A DNA stretch of 64,000 bases from Microcaldota archaeon (GCA_028867135.1 JAGWGW010000002.1:25544-89543); one strand, 5' to 3'. Positions 1 through 9,617 are shown, counted from the stretch's first letter. Numbers and translations: made by a program. The notes: generated by a model not told the origin, from the letters alone.

Positions 1-936
1 GCCTCGCTAAAGTTCATACTCTATTCGATAGTGTCGAGCCTTTTGCTGCTGGTAGCGATAATGCTGCTGTACACCAGTTCTGTTGTCCATACCTTCAACA
101 TCGCCGACCTGAGGACGTATTCGTTCGGGCTGCCTATAGGCGCCCAGTTCATGCTAGTTGCGCTCTTCCTGGGCTCCTTCCTGATCAAGATGCCAGTGTT
201 TCCGCTGCACACGTGGCTGCCTGACGCGCACACCGAGGCCCCGACAACAGGCAGCATGATTCTCGCTGGGGTGCTCCTGAAATTCGGAGGCTACGGCCTG
301 TTCCTGATGTTCGTGCTCGTGCCGCTGGCGCACAACTACGCATTCTACATGGCGCTGCTCTTCATCTTCTCCTCGACATACGCCGCCATTGTCACGCTCA
401 GGCAGACGAACATAAAGAGGATGATAGCCTACACGAGCATAACGGACATGGGCATAGTCGCGATGGGGATCGTCTCAGGGAACCCGTTGGCCATCTCCGG
501 CAGCCTCTACCTCATGCTCGCGCACGGGATCGCGGTCTCGCTGCTGTTCCTTATAGCCGGAACCTTAGACGAGCTCTACGGCACGATGGAGATAAAGAAG
601 ATAAGCGGGGTGGTAAGGCACTTCCCCGGGCTGACGTACCTGTTCATCATGGCCTCGTTCATGCTTATCGGGCTTCCGCTCACGTCGGGGTTCGTAGGCG
701 ACATACTGGTGTTCATAGGCTCCTTCAGCTCCTTCAGGCTCGTTTCCCTGCTGCCGATCCTGGGCATCATAGTTGTAGGCGCGACCCTCTTTTGGGTGTC
801 TGAGATCACGTTCTTCGGCGCCTCGAGGACCACCGAGCCCTACAACGTCGTAGAAAGGGAGGTGATGGTGGGCGCCCTGATCCTCGTTGCCGCATCCGTC
901 GTCCTTGGAGTGCTGCCCTTCCTGCTCCTTGGCTAG
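1..936 (+). CDS. nuoM: NADH dehydrogenase/antiporter-like subunit M (NuoM/MrpD family), 5' truncated by window edge
   Basis: Polytopic protein with hallmark 'KMPVFPLHTWLPDAHTEAPT' and 'LRQTNIKRMIAYTSITDMG'; frame is open to the window start. Confidence 0.85.
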   Translation, partial: ASLKFILYSIVSSLLLLVAIMLLYTSSVVHTFNIADLRTYSFGLPIGAQFMLVALFLGSFLIKMPVFPLHTWLPDAHTEAPTTGSMILAGVLLKFGGYGLFLMFVLVPLAHNYAFYMALLFIFSSTYAAIVTLRQTNIKRMIAYTSITDMGIVAMGIVSGNPLAISGSLYLMLAHGIAVSLLFLIAGTLDELYGTMEIKKISGVVRHFPGLTYLFIMASFMLIGLPLTSGFVGDILVFIGSFSSFRLVSLLPILGIIVVGATLFWVSEITFFGASRTTEPYNVVEREVMVGALILVAASVVLGVLPFLLLG

Positions 937-1874
937 TATGCGAGGCCGGTGTGCCTTGCGATAAGTATTATGACGACTAGTATGAACGCCACTGTGAAGT
1001 TGTCGTCCATCCTCACATCGAGGCCCTCGGAGAAAGCTGCTATCAGGGACAGCGGCAGCGAATACGCGCCTATGAACGGGTACGAGAGCGCCAGGGTGGT
1101 CGCAAAGTAGGCAAGGGAGCCGGATACGCTTTTCTTCCTGTTGTACGGGAGCCTCGGCCCCTTGAGCCTCAGGCCCACGAAGGTGGCTATAGGGTCTCCT
1201 ATGAATATTGCGATGAGCGTTGCTATGACGAAGGGCCCCGAAAGGAACGATGCAACCAACATGGAGCCCAGGGCGAGCCAGACGGCCCCATGGCCCAGTA
1301 TGCTGCCCCGCCTCTCAAAGCTGTAGACAAACATCGAGAAGGCGCTCTTTTTGTATACTTCTGAGAGCACTATGGCGTATATCGTGAAGATGACAAGGAG
1401 CATGAGGATCAGCGAGGCTGTGCTCTCCCTGAATGCGAAGAATATCGATATCAGCAATATGCCCACAAAGAAATGGAGGACATCGCGCTTCTCCTCCTTC
1501 TGCTTTTCGACAAACCCGGTCCTTGTCGACTCCTTGTATATTACTGAGCTCATTATGCCGAAGAGGACCGATTGCAGGAGGAAGTTGGTGTACGAGAGGA
1601 TGTTTGCCAGCACGTACAGCGTGCCTATTGCAAGGTAGAAGAGCCTGTGGGACGGCGAATCCGAGCCCAGCACGCAGTTGAATATGAGGATCCCCACGGC
1701 AAGCATCGCCATGTACTGCACAGAAAGCCCCTCCCCGAAGAATATGACGATGCCTAGCAGCACGAAGAAAAGCAGCGACGTGAGCTGCTTCCCGTTGTAG
1801 CTACGCATCCTGTTCAGCGAGAGCAAGGCTGCGGAGACGTAGAATGCGAGAGTTGCAAATGCCATCGGTTCCAT
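933..1874 (-). CDS. CTP-dependent dolichol kinase/phosphatidate cytidylyltransferase-like membrane protein
   Basis: Multi-TM; C-terminal 'FIGDPIATFVGLRLKGPRLPYNRKKSVSGSLAYF' typical of SEC59/DGK1-like family; start chosen at MEPMAF. Confidence 0.7.
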   Translation of the reverse strand: MEPMAFATLAFYVSAALLSLNRMRSYNGKQLTSLLFFVLLGIVIFFGEGLSVQYMAMLAVGILIFNCVLGSDSPSHRLFYLAIGTLYVLANILSYTNFLLQSVLFGIMSSVIYKESTRTGFVEKQKEEKRDVLHFFVGILLISIFFAFRESTASLILMLLVIFTIYAIVLSEVYKKSAFSMFVYSFERRGSILGHGAVWLALGSMLVASFLSGPFVIATLIAIFIGDPIATFVGLRLKGPRLPYNRKKSVSGSLAYFATTLALSYPFIGAYSLPLSLIAAFSEGLDVRMDDNFTVAFILVVIILIARHTGLAY

Positions 1875-1876
1875 GT

Positions 1877-3718
1877 TCACACTATGTATATTATCCATGC
1901 TGCTACTATGAAGCCCAGTACCACAAGGAACGGCACGTAGCGCTTGCTCATCCTTATTACGTCCATGCCGACCCTGGTTACCAGCGCCTCGGAGCCCGTC
2001 CCCCACGTCTTGAAGCCCTTGATCGTCGTGGTTGTATGCGAGCTCCTTACGGGCCCCACGTCCTTAAGGGCCTCGTCTATCATCCCGTCGAGTATCGGCA
2101 TCACCTCGCTTGCCTTGGTATATCTGCCCAGCGAGTTGCTTGCTGACAGCGCAAGCGAGTTGACCGAATGGGTATCGGTCGTGTATATCTCAGCCTCGAG
2201 CCCGAACCTTTTCCTTATGTGCTCCACCATGGACTCGCGGAACGCAGGAAGCATATTGTTCGCATCGAAATACACCATGCAGAACCTCCTTCCGCTTGCA
2301 GAGAAGATCCCGACGCTGCTGTACCCTATCCCCAAGTCCCTTGCGTTGATGAGCATTGATGACAGCCTTCTTGTGGAGGATCCGAAGAGCATCCTCGAGG
2401 AGCCTGTCCTCCTCGCTGCGCTCCTTATCGCGTTCTCGTATCTCCTGACGTATGGGCTCCCGTCGTATATGCCCCTGAGGTCGTCCGAAGGGGCCGACTC
2501 GAACCTTGAATTGTGCGCGTCTATCAGTATGGTCCTCGAGGCGCCGTTGAGGCTTGCAGACCTCTCCATCCTGAGCCCCATGTCCCTTGAGATGTCCTCG
2601 GTGACCGATGGAGCCTTAGTCAGCGTCAGCAGGTTTGTAGAGTTTATCCTTATGTTTATCGACCTGCACTGCCCGTCCCTGCCCATGCCTATGCTGCCGA
2701 CCGACGGCACGAAGCTCTTGTCCTTCATCGCATCTATGCGCTCTATGATATGCCTGTTGAGGCTCTCGACCTGCGATGTGCTTATCGGGTTGTCGTCTAT
2801 GTTGACGGCGCCGTGAACTATGAACGGGCTGGCCTTGTAGTTCGAGATTATGCGTCTGCCCAGCTGCTCCGTTATCACGCTGCCGCCTATGTTCGCGAAC
2901 GGGCCATAATGCAGGTCTGGCTTGACGAATACGGCCTTGTATCTGTTCTTGCGCTTCAGGACCAGTATGTCGACGTTTACGTCGCGCTTGACCCCTCCGC
3001 TTCCAAGTATTTTCGTATCCTTGGTGAATTCGAAGAGCAGCTGCCCCACCATGGACCCGAAGAGCGCCACCCCGCTTATCTCCAGCTCCCTTTTCGCCGG
3101 CCTGTCTATTATGTATATTACAAGGTAGCCTATCGCCAGGAACACCAGCATGCCAGAATAGAGCTTGATCAGGATCGCTTCTATCGGGACGTTGAAGTCC
3201 AGTATGTACCTGCCGAATGGTATGTAGAATAGAACGTTGAGCAGCGGCTGTATCGAAGCCGTTATCGCAGCGCTCTTCTTCTGGCCCACAGCGAGCTTGT
3301 TTATGAAGAACCAGTAGCCGTACACGCCCGCGTTTCCGAGGAGGAGGAGGAGGTAAGCTGCGAACGTGCTGTTGGACAGCATGTAGAGAAGGTCCCCGAG
3401 GAGCAGGAATATGGAGTATATCGTGGATATCGCCAGCACAGCGAACATCGCGTGCTTTATCCTCATGCTCCTTTTCATCCCCTTTATCGTTATCACTGTA
3501 AGTATCGCGGGCATGCTTATGACGAATATGCCGGAGCTGAGGCCGTAAAGCGCAAGCTTGAAGACGCCGTCAAGGCTCCTCATGTGTATTATGAAGACAG
3601 CGAGGATGCCCACGACCGCGCCGAGCGCCAGCAGGATAGCCAGCTGCGCAAGTATGCCCGGCACTGACATGTTGAAATAAGTGGCATACTTTGTTAGATC
3701 GCCCTTGCGAGCAGGCAT
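1877..3718 (-). CDS. DUF2070 family archaeal membrane protein
   Basis: About 610 aa, N-terminal TMs then soluble domain with 'KPDLHYGPFANIGGSVITEQLG' and 'HGAVNIDDNPISTSQV'; start set at MPARKG to avoid overlap with uppS. Confidence 0.7.
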   Translation of the reverse strand: MPARKGDLTKYATYFNMSVPGILAQLAILLALGAVVGILAVFIIHMRSLDGVFKLALYGLSSGIFVISMPAILTVITIKGMKRSMRIKHAMFAVLAISTIYSIFLLLGDLLYMLSNSTFAAYLLLLLGNAGVYGYWFFINKLAVGQKKSAAITASIQPLLNVLFYIPFGRYILDFNVPIEAILIKLYSGMLVFLAIGYLVIYIIDRPAKRELEISGVALFGSMVGQLLFEFTKDTKILGSGGVKRDVNVDILVLKRKNRYKAVFVKPDLHYGPFANIGGSVITEQLGRRIISNYKASPFIVHGAVNIDDNPISTSQVESLNRHIIERIDAMKDKSFVPSVGSIGMGRDGQCRSINIRINSTNLLTLTKAPSVTEDISRDMGLRMERSASLNGASRTILIDAHNSRFESAPSDDLRGIYDGSPYVRRYENAIRSAARRTGSSRMLFGSSTRRLSSMLINARDLGIGYSSVGIFSASGRRFCMVYFDANNMLPAFRESMVEHIRKRFGLEAEIYTTDTHSVNSLALSASNSLGRYTKASEVMPILDGMIDEALKDVGPVRSSHTTTTIKGFKTWGTGSEALVTRVGMDVIRMSKRYVPFLVVLGFIVAAWIIYIV

Positions 3719-3728
3719 TCGAAAAACC

Positions 3729-4427
3729 TTATCTCCCGAAACGCCTTTCCCTTTTGCCATATTCCAGGAGCGCAAGGTTGAGGTCGCGTTTCGTGAAGTC
3801 GGGCCAGAGCTTGTTCGAGAAATACAGCTCTGAATAGTAGGACTGCCACGGCATGAAGCCTGACAGCCTCCTCTCTCCGGAAGTCCTTATTATAAGGTCG
3901 AGGTCTGGAACAGCGGATGAGAGCAGCTCGGACTTGAATCTTTCCACAGTTGCGCCGAAACCTTTCTTGACGTCGTTCGCAAAGTTCCTTGCAGCATGGA
4001 ATATGTCCTCCCTTCCGCCGTAGCCTATGAGCAGGTTCATCGTCCTGCCCCTGTAGTGCGCAGTTTCCAGCTCGAGCTGGTGGAGCGCCTTGTATAGGTC
4101 CTTCGGAAGGAGCGAGCTTTTCCCTATTATGTTGACCCTCGCCCTGTTGTCATGGATCATGTCAAGCATCTTCCTGTCATTGGCGACCTTCTTGTATATG
4201 GTGAAGAGCGCCCTTACCTCGTTGCGGTTTCTCTTGAGGTTCTCTGGCGAGAGGGCCCATACGCTGACGTTGTTGATCCCGTAGTCCATGCACCACCTGC
4301 TGAAGTCTATGAACTTCCCGACGCCGAGTTCGTATCCGTTGAAGACAGACATTTTATGCTGGTGCGCCCACCTCCTGTTCCCGTCCGGTATAAGAGCTAT
4401 GGTCTCGGGTAAAAATTCAAAAGCCAT
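3729..4427 (-). CDS. uppS: Polyprenyl diphosphate synthase (undecaprenyl/decaprenyl type)
   Basis: 'IALIPDGNRRWA', 'DLIIRTSGERRLSGFMPWQSYYSELYF' motifs. Confidence 0.92.
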   Translation of the reverse strand: MAFEFLPETIALIPDGNRRWAHQHKMSVFNGYELGVGKFIDFSRWCMDYGINNVSVWALSPENLKRNRNEVRALFTIYKKVANDRKMLDMIHDNRARVNIIGKSSLLPKDLYKALHQLELETAHYRGRTMNLLIGYGGREDIFHAARNFANDVKKGFGATVERFKSELLSSAVPDLDLIIRTSGERRLSGFMPWQSYYSELYFSNKLWPDFTKRDLNLALLEYGKRERRFGR

Positions 4428-4524
4428 CGAATTCACTTAGATAGCGTTTGAAATGTATATAAACATTTATGTTGAGAGCGACGGATTTCAATAGCGTTAT
4501 AAATTAGCTGAGCAAATCCCTATC

Positions 4525-5052
4525 ATGAATAACGTGGAAGACACGCTGAAGGGGAAGATACGGGACATTCCCGATTATCCGAAGAAGGGCATACTCTTCA
4601 GGGACATAACGCCTTTGCTGAAGGACGGCAGCTCGTTTGCGTTGTGCGTCGACGAGCTCGCGAAGAGGGTTTCGGACATCGACTTTGATTACGTTGTTGG
4701 CATAGAGGCGAGAGGATTCATAATAGGCGCTGCGCTCGCGTACAAGATGAAGAAGGGGTTCATACCGATAAGAAAACTTGGGAAGCTTCCCTACAGGAGG
4801 ATAAGCAAGGAGTACGCTCTCGAATACGGCACCGCGACGATAGAGATGCACCATGACGCGCTCGCAGGCGGGCAGGAGGCCCTTCTTGTCGACGATCTTC
4901 TTGCGACAGGCGGAACTGCCAAGGCCGCGGCTGAGCTGGTAGAGTCGGTAGGAGGGAAGGTCGCGGGCTTCGCCTTCGTGATAGAGCTTGCCGGGCTGAA
5001 CGGCAGGAGCATGCTCGGAAAGAGCAGGATAGACACGCTGATGAAATATTGA
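4525..5052 (+). CDS. apt: Adenine phosphoribosyltransferase
   Basis: 'DYPKKGILFRDITPLL', 'GIEARGFIIGAALA', PRPP motif 'ALLVDDLLATGGTAKAA'. Confidence 0.93.
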   Translation: MNNVEDTLKGKIRDIPDYPKKGILFRDITPLLKDGSSFALCVDELAKRVSDIDFDYVVGIEARGFIIGAALAYKMKKGFIPIRKLGKLPYRRISKEYALEYGTATIEMHHDALAGGQEALLVDDLLATGGTAKAAAELVESVGGKVAGFAFVIELAGLNGRSMLGKSRIDTLMKY

Positions 5053-5687
5053 TGCTTATGCTATTTGCCTTCTCGATAATACAGGCGATCATTTCGCTGC
5101 TCGCAGGCGCGTCTGGCGCGATAAACGCGATAATATCGCAGTACGGCTACATAGGCATATTCGTATTGATGACGCTCGAGTCCGCGTCGATGCCGATACC
5201 CAGCGAGGTGGTGCTTCCTGCAGTCGGCCATTTCGTATACACGGGGCAGCTGAACATCTACATAGCCGTCATTGACGTGCTGCTTGCAAGCCTGGCAGGC
5301 TACATGATAGACTACGCCATAGCTTATTACGTAGGAAAGGAGGTGGTGTACAAGCACCTGGGACTTTTCCGCATAAAGAAGGAGAGCATAGATGCTTTTG
5401 ACAGGTGGTTCCTGAGGAACGGCCCCTTTGCGGTCTTCGTCGCAAGACTGCTTCCAGGGGCAAGAGGACTGATAAACTTTCCTGCTGGTTTCGCGGAGAT
5501 GCCGCTGAAGAAATTCATATTCTATTCAATGGTAGGCGCATTTATATGGGAGGTGGCGCTCATAGGCTTCGGGTACTACGCGCTATCCACAGGAAGCCTG
5601 ACCATAACTGCTGTGGCGATAGCGCTCTTCCTGATAGCGCTGTACCTAATCTACGACTATGCGCTGAAGAGGATAAGGAAGGGATAG
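5049..5687 (+). CDS. DedA family membrane protein
   Basis: 'ESASMPIPSEVVLPAVG', 'FVARLLPGARGLINFPAGFAEMPLKKF'. Confidence 0.88.
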   Translation: MMLMLFAFSIIQAIISLLAGASGAINAIISQYGYIGIFVLMTLESASMPIPSEVVLPAVGHFVYTGQLNIYIAVIDVLLASLAGYMIDYAIAYYVGKEVVYKHLGLFRIKKESIDAFDRWFLRNGPFAVFVARLLPGARGLINFPAGFAEMPLKKFIFYSMVGAFIWEVALIGFGYYALSTGSLTITAVAIALFLIALYLIYDYALKRIRKG

Positions 5688-6014
5688 TCACTTGGTTTCA
5701 GGCTCCCTTTTCTCTATTATGTAGTTCTTTACTATCTTTATTACCTGGTCTATCGCCCTCTTTATGTCAGCCTCTGTCTTCGCACCTGTGCAGATTATCT
5801 TGCCGTTCTTGAAAAGAAGCAACGCTGTCTTGGGATCGTGTATCTTGCATATGGCTCCAGGGAACTGCTCAGGCTCGTAGTCGACGTCGGGCGATGCCTT
5901 GGCGATGCCGTAAAGGTCGAGCTCTACCCCCAGATCGGCGCTGGCCACTATATTCTCGATCTTGAAGACCGGGTGGAGCTCTACCCTTTTTCCGGATTTA
6001 GCGTGCTTTGGCAT
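5688..6014 (-). CDS. Single-repeat (half) TATA-box-binding protein homolog, 108 aa
   Basis: 'FKIENIVASADLGVELDLYGIA...DYEPEQFPGAICKIHDPKTALLLFKNGKIICTGAKTEADIKRAIDQV' matches one TBP repeat; ORF from ATG at 6012-6014 to stop at 5688-5690 contains no second repeat. Confidence 0.88.
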   Translation of the reverse strand: MPKHAKSGKRVELHPVFKIENIVASADLGVELDLYGIAKASPDVDYEPEQFPGAICKIHDPKTALLLFKNGKIICTGAKTEADIKRAIDQVIKIVKNYIIEKREPETK

Positions 6015-6043
6015 TCGAATCACACTACTATTAAAAAGCAAGT

Positions 6044-6063
6044 GTTTATAAAGGTTTATAAAG
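6044..6063. promoter_or_regulatory. Tandem duplicated palindromic TATA-like element in divergent promoter (half-TBP / L21e)
   Basis: Perfect direct repeat GTTTATAAAG at 6044-6053 and 6054-6063; core TTTATAAA is self-complementary. Confidence 0.6.
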
Positions 6064-6103
6064 CAAAGAATAAGTGTTTCTATTTTGGTTAGAGGTAGTA
6101 GGC

Positions 6104-6391
6104 ATGACTGGAAGGTCGCACGGTCTTTTTGTAGGCAGGACAAGGCAGCTAGCCAGGCATAACCCTCCTTCAAGGCTGGGGATAAGCAAGCTTCTCAAGA
6201 GCTTCGCGATAGGCTCCAGGGTGCTGATAATGCCCAAGGGCAACTTCAACAACATACCCCACCCTAGGTACAGGGGAAGAGTAGGCACGGTTGTTGAGAA
6301 GAGGGGTGGCGCATACGTAGTTGAAGTGCACACGTCGAAGTCGACCATCAGGAAGCTTGTTGTCCCGCAGATGCATCTCGACAAGGCATGA
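6104..6391 (+). CDS. rpl21e: Large subunit ribosomal protein L21e
   Basis: 'SHGLFVGRTRQLARHN...FAIGSRVLIMPKGNFNNIPHPRYRGRVGTVVEKRGGAYVVEV'. Confidence 0.92.
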   Translation: MTGRSHGLFVGRTRQLARHNPPSRLGISKLLKSFAIGSRVLIMPKGNFNNIPHPRYRGRVGTVVEKRGGAYVVEVHTSKSTIRKLVVPQMHLDKA

Positions 6392-6444
6392 TCTTTTTCT
6401 GAACCGGCAATAAGTATAAATACCAGAATCAGGTCCATCTCAGT

Positions 6445-7125
6445 ATGGCCGGTCTTGATTCTTATAAGTCGAAGCCTAACAGCGCGCAGGCAAGGTTCCG
6501 CGGCAAGGGAGGCATAGACCAGGAGAAGGTAAGGGTTGCAGTAGAGAGGAGCAGGCCGTATTTTGAGCTTGTGAGGAGGGTTGAGGGCGAGTTCGGGAAC
6601 CTGCGCGACAGCTATGAGGGCCTTCCGAAGGAGCTGAAGGCTTTGTGGGTTAGCAGGAGGATATACGTCGAGAGCGAGCTGCTGAATGGGGTTGTTATAT
6701 CGTCCGTTGTTGGCATACAGCCTGCGCTAGACGTAGGAAGCAGGACATACAAAAGAGTGCTGAAGAACCGTTACGGCGTGATCTTGGACAATAGGGAAGC
6801 GAGAAGGGTTGCTGCGTTAAGGGAGGCGCAGAGGCAGAGCGATAGGGAATTTGAGGAAAGTTATGCATCATCAAGAGGCAATGGCAATGCAAGGGCCAGG
6901 CTTAACGGAGCAGCAAGGGGAGGAAGGAAATCCAGGATAACCGACGAGCAGATCAGGGCTGCGCACAGCGACAAGAAGACGGCCGCGGAAATGGCTAAGG
7001 AATTCGGCATCGGCAGGAATCAGGTATACGTGCGTCTGAGGGCATTGAGGCTTAAGCCCAACGGCAGGATTAGACAGGGCCAGGGTTCTGCGCTCACACA
7101 TCATGATGGAAGGACGGCCTTGTGA
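6445..7125 (+). CDS. Hypothetical protein with C-terminal helix-turn-helix-like region
   Basis: 226 aa; C-term 'ITDEQIRAAHSDKKTAAEMAKEFGIGRNQVYVRLRALRLKPNG' reads as an HTH. Confidence 0.7.
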   Translation: MAGLDSYKSKPNSAQARFRGKGGIDQEKVRVAVERSRPYFELVRRVEGEFGNLRDSYEGLPKELKALWVSRRIYVESELLNGVVISSVVGIQPALDVGSRTYKRVLKNRYGVILDNREARRVAALREAQRQSDREFEESYASSRGNGNARARLNGAARGGRKSRITDEQIRAAHSDKKTAAEMAKEFGIGRNQVYVRLRALRLKPNGRIRQGQGSALTHHDGRTAL

Positions 7126-7672
7126 GAATGTAGAACCTGCTGTCCCCTTTCAGCTCGATGATTACCCGCTCTGCAAGCAGCTTGACCGGGTCCTGTAGCA
7201 GCGACACCCTCTTTGTTATGTCCTCGAAGCTCTCGAAGGACTTGTCCTCCCTTGCGTCTAGGATCGCGGCCAGGTGCTTCTTGCCTATCCCCGGAAGCAG
7301 CTCCAGAGAATGCATGCGTATGTTGAGCGGCGATGCCGTGTTGAACAGCTCCACGAAGTGCTTCTCGTTCTGCTTTATTATCGCATAGATCGCTGGCATG
7401 AGCTCGTTCTTTGCCCCTTCGGTAAGCTCGCTGTACGAGAGCCTGCCCTTTATGAGCGATATCTTGTCCCTCTCCCCTTTTCCTATGTAGACCCTTGTGC
7501 CTGTCCTGATGTCGCTGTCCTTCGCCACGGCCTCGAGGAGCGTGAACCTCTGCTCTCCGAGCAGCTGCACCAGCGGCTCAGACTTTATCGACGATGACCT
7601 TCCGGTGGGAAGATAGTCTAGCACCACTGCGTACTCTTCCAGACCCTCCCGTTTCTGCTCCATCTCCTGCAT
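7094..7672 (-). CDS. DUF655 family protein (HhH-containing)
   Basis: 'EYAVVLDYLPTGRS...LEAVAKDSDIRTGTRVYIGKGERDKI...LELLPGIGKKHLAAILDAR'. Confidence 0.88.
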   Translation of the reverse strand: MQEMEQKREGLEEYAVVLDYLPTGRSSSIKSEPLVQLLGEQRFTLLEAVAKDSDIRTGTRVYIGKGERDKISLIKGRLSYSELTEGAKNELMPAIYAIIKQNEKHFVELFNTASPLNIRMHSLELLPGIGKKHLAAILDAREDKSFESFEDITKRVSLLQDPVKLLAERVIIELKGDSRFYILTRPSFHHDV

Positions 7673-7690
7673 GCTCTCCCCTGTGCAGCC

Positions 7691-8032
7691 TTATTGCTTT
7701 CCCCTATAGCTTTCGACTATACCCATAAGCTTCTTGCAGGCTTCGTCGTCGGGGGTGAGCCTGTCCATGACCAGTATCAGCTTCAGCTGCGTGATGTCGA
7801 CCGGCATTATCTCCACCGTCTTCAGCGCCGTCTTCTCCAGCATGCCGTTTTCCATCAGCTCGGCCTTCATCTTCTCGGCTTCCTTCTTGCTCAGCTTTGA
7901 GAACTTCTTCGCGTGCTCGTACTCTATCTGCTGCTCATATCCGAGCTCGCCGTCCTTCTTCCTCTCTTCCAATATGTCAAGTACGTCTGCTATCGAGACC
8001 ATCCTTGAGGAAGCCTGCTTCTTTCCAATCAT
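7691..8032 (-). CDS. rpoF: DNA-directed RNA polymerase subunit F (Rpb4)
   Basis: 113 aa; Rpb4-like 'LGYEQQIEYEHAKKFSKLSKKEAEKMKAEL...'; adjacent to DUF655 as in many archaea. Confidence 0.83.
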   Translation of the reverse strand: MIGKKQASSRMVSIADVLDILEERKKDGELGYEQQIEYEHAKKFSKLSKKEAEKMKAELMENGMLEKTALKTVEIMPVDITQLKLILVMDRLTPDDEACKKLMGIVESYRGKQ

Positions 8033-8105
8033 AAGTACCCCGTAGATAAGTATAGCGAATGCCTTAATTTAAATGTTTTGTTTAGTATAGAGTATTGGTG
8101 ACTGG

Positions 8106-9014
8106 ATGGATGCCCGCGACGCGTATCAGAAGGTAAAGGCCGAGATGAAGAAGCACATAGCGGGCAAGGACGAGACCATAGAGCTGCTCTTCATAACGCT
8201 GGTCGCGAACGGCCACGCGCTCCTTGAGGGGGTTCCTGGAGTTGCAAAGACGACCATGTCCAAGGCGCTTGCGGACTGCATACAGGCAGACTTCAAGAGG
8301 ATACAGGGCTCGCCGGACCTTGTGCCCAGCGACATCCTCGGCGAGTCGTATCTGGACAAGGACAACGAGACGCAGTTCAAGAAGGGTCCGATCTTCACTA
8401 ACATACTTCTTGTAGACGAGCTCAACAGGAGCCCGCCGAAGACCATGGCAGCTTTCCTCGAGACGCTTGAGGAGAGGATGGTGACCATTGGCGGGGTGAA
8501 CATACCGCTTCCGAGGCCTTTCACAGCCCTCGCGACGCAGAACCCGCTGAGGATAGAGGGAACAGAGCAGCTGCCCAAGGTTCTTGCTGACAGGTTCATA
8601 ATGAAGATAGACGTTGACTACCCGTCGATGGAGGAGGAGGTCAGCATGCTTAGGATTAAGGAGGCCGAGGAGAAGATAATAACCAGCAAGGTGATAAGCA
8701 TCGAGGATATCCTCGACTTCCAGGAGAAGGTCAAGGCGGTGAAGATGCCTGACGATGTTGCCAGGTTCATAGCGTCGATAGTCTCTGAGAGCAGGAAGGA
8801 GATACACGTAGTCATGGGCGCGAGCCCGAGAGCCGATATAGCGTTCATGCAGTGCTCCAAGGCAAGGGCGCTTATAAGCGGAAGAACAGAGACGACGAAG
8901 GACGACATAAGGTTCCTTGCAAAGCCGATACTCAGCCACAGGATGACGGTCAGGTCAACCGGAGGGATAGGAATCCACGGAATCATCGACGGTATAATCG
9001 CTTCAGTAACCTGA
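8106..9014 (+). CDS. MoxR family AAA+ ATPase
   Basis: 'LLEGVPGVAKTTMSKALA', 'LLVDELNRSPPKTMAAFLETLEERMVTIGG', 'ATQNPLRIEGTEQLPKVLADRF'. Confidence 0.93.
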   Translation: MDARDAYQKVKAEMKKHIAGKDETIELLFITLVANGHALLEGVPGVAKTTMSKALADCIQADFKRIQGSPDLVPSDILGESYLDKDNETQFKKGPIFTNILLVDELNRSPPKTMAAFLETLEERMVTIGGVNIPLPRPFTALATQNPLRIEGTEQLPKVLADRFIMKIDVDYPSMEEEVSMLRIKEAEEKIITSKVISIEDILDFQEKVKAVKMPDDVARFIASIVSESRKEIHVVMGASPRADIAFMQCSKARALISGRTETTKDDIRFLAKPILSHRMTVRSTGGIGIHGIIDGIIASVT

Positions 9015-9617
9015 TCATCTTATTATCTCTGATAGCGCCTCGTAGCTCCTGAGCGCGTCCTCCTTGCTTACTATGAGCATCGTCTCGGTGTAGCAGGATA
9101 TGAACTCTATGACATTTATGTTCCTCTCCGCAAGCAATGAGGTCACGAAAGCGAGGACTCCTGATACGTTCTCCAGCTTCTCCTCCGAGTATATTATTAT
9201 GGCGGAGCAGTTCTCGTGCACCTTTATCAGCGACTCCTTCTGCTTCCTTGTCATCGACTTGAACGCGCTCTTGTCCGTGAGGTATACATAATACGAATCC
9301 ACCTTGACCTCCGCCTTGTTCTCGATCTCCAACCTTTTGTCTGATATGGCAACGTATATGCCGTCGAGCAGCGTTATCCTGTTCTCCTTCAGCACATCGA
9401 GGGCCCTTTTCTCTATCGTGTTCTTTATGCTGCCTATGTGCTCAGCATGCCTTCTCACAGCAGCCTTGACGGCCTGGTAGCTCTTTATGCTGAGCTCCTT
9501 CTGTATGAGCCTTGACAGGGAGCTGAAGTTCACTATCCCGCTCTCGAGGGCTTCCATAGTGTACGGCTTGTTCTTCAGGTACGTCCTTACAAGGTCTGCT
9601 ATCTTTGTCCCGACCAT
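9015..9617 (-). CDS. ACT-domain-containing archaeal regulatory protein
   Basis: C-term 'SGVLAFVTSLLAERNINVIEFISCYTETMLIVSKEDALRSYEALSEII' ACT-like; helical N-term. Confidence 0.65.
   Translation of the reverse strand: MVGTKIADLVRTYLKNKPYTMEALESGIVNFSSLSRLIQKELSIKSYQAVKAAVRRHAEHIGSIKNTIEKRALDVLKENRITLLDGIYVAISDKRLEIENKAEVKVDSYYVYLTDKSAFKSMTRKQKESLIKVHENCSAIIIYSEEKLENVSGVLAFVTSLLAERNINVIEFISCYTETMLIVSKEDALRSYEALSEIIR

Noticed and set aside
1844-3232. Plus-strand ORFs 1844-2146, 1944-2816, 2750-3232
   Set aside because: Antisense to the DUF2070 gene, no family resemblance; shadow ORFs
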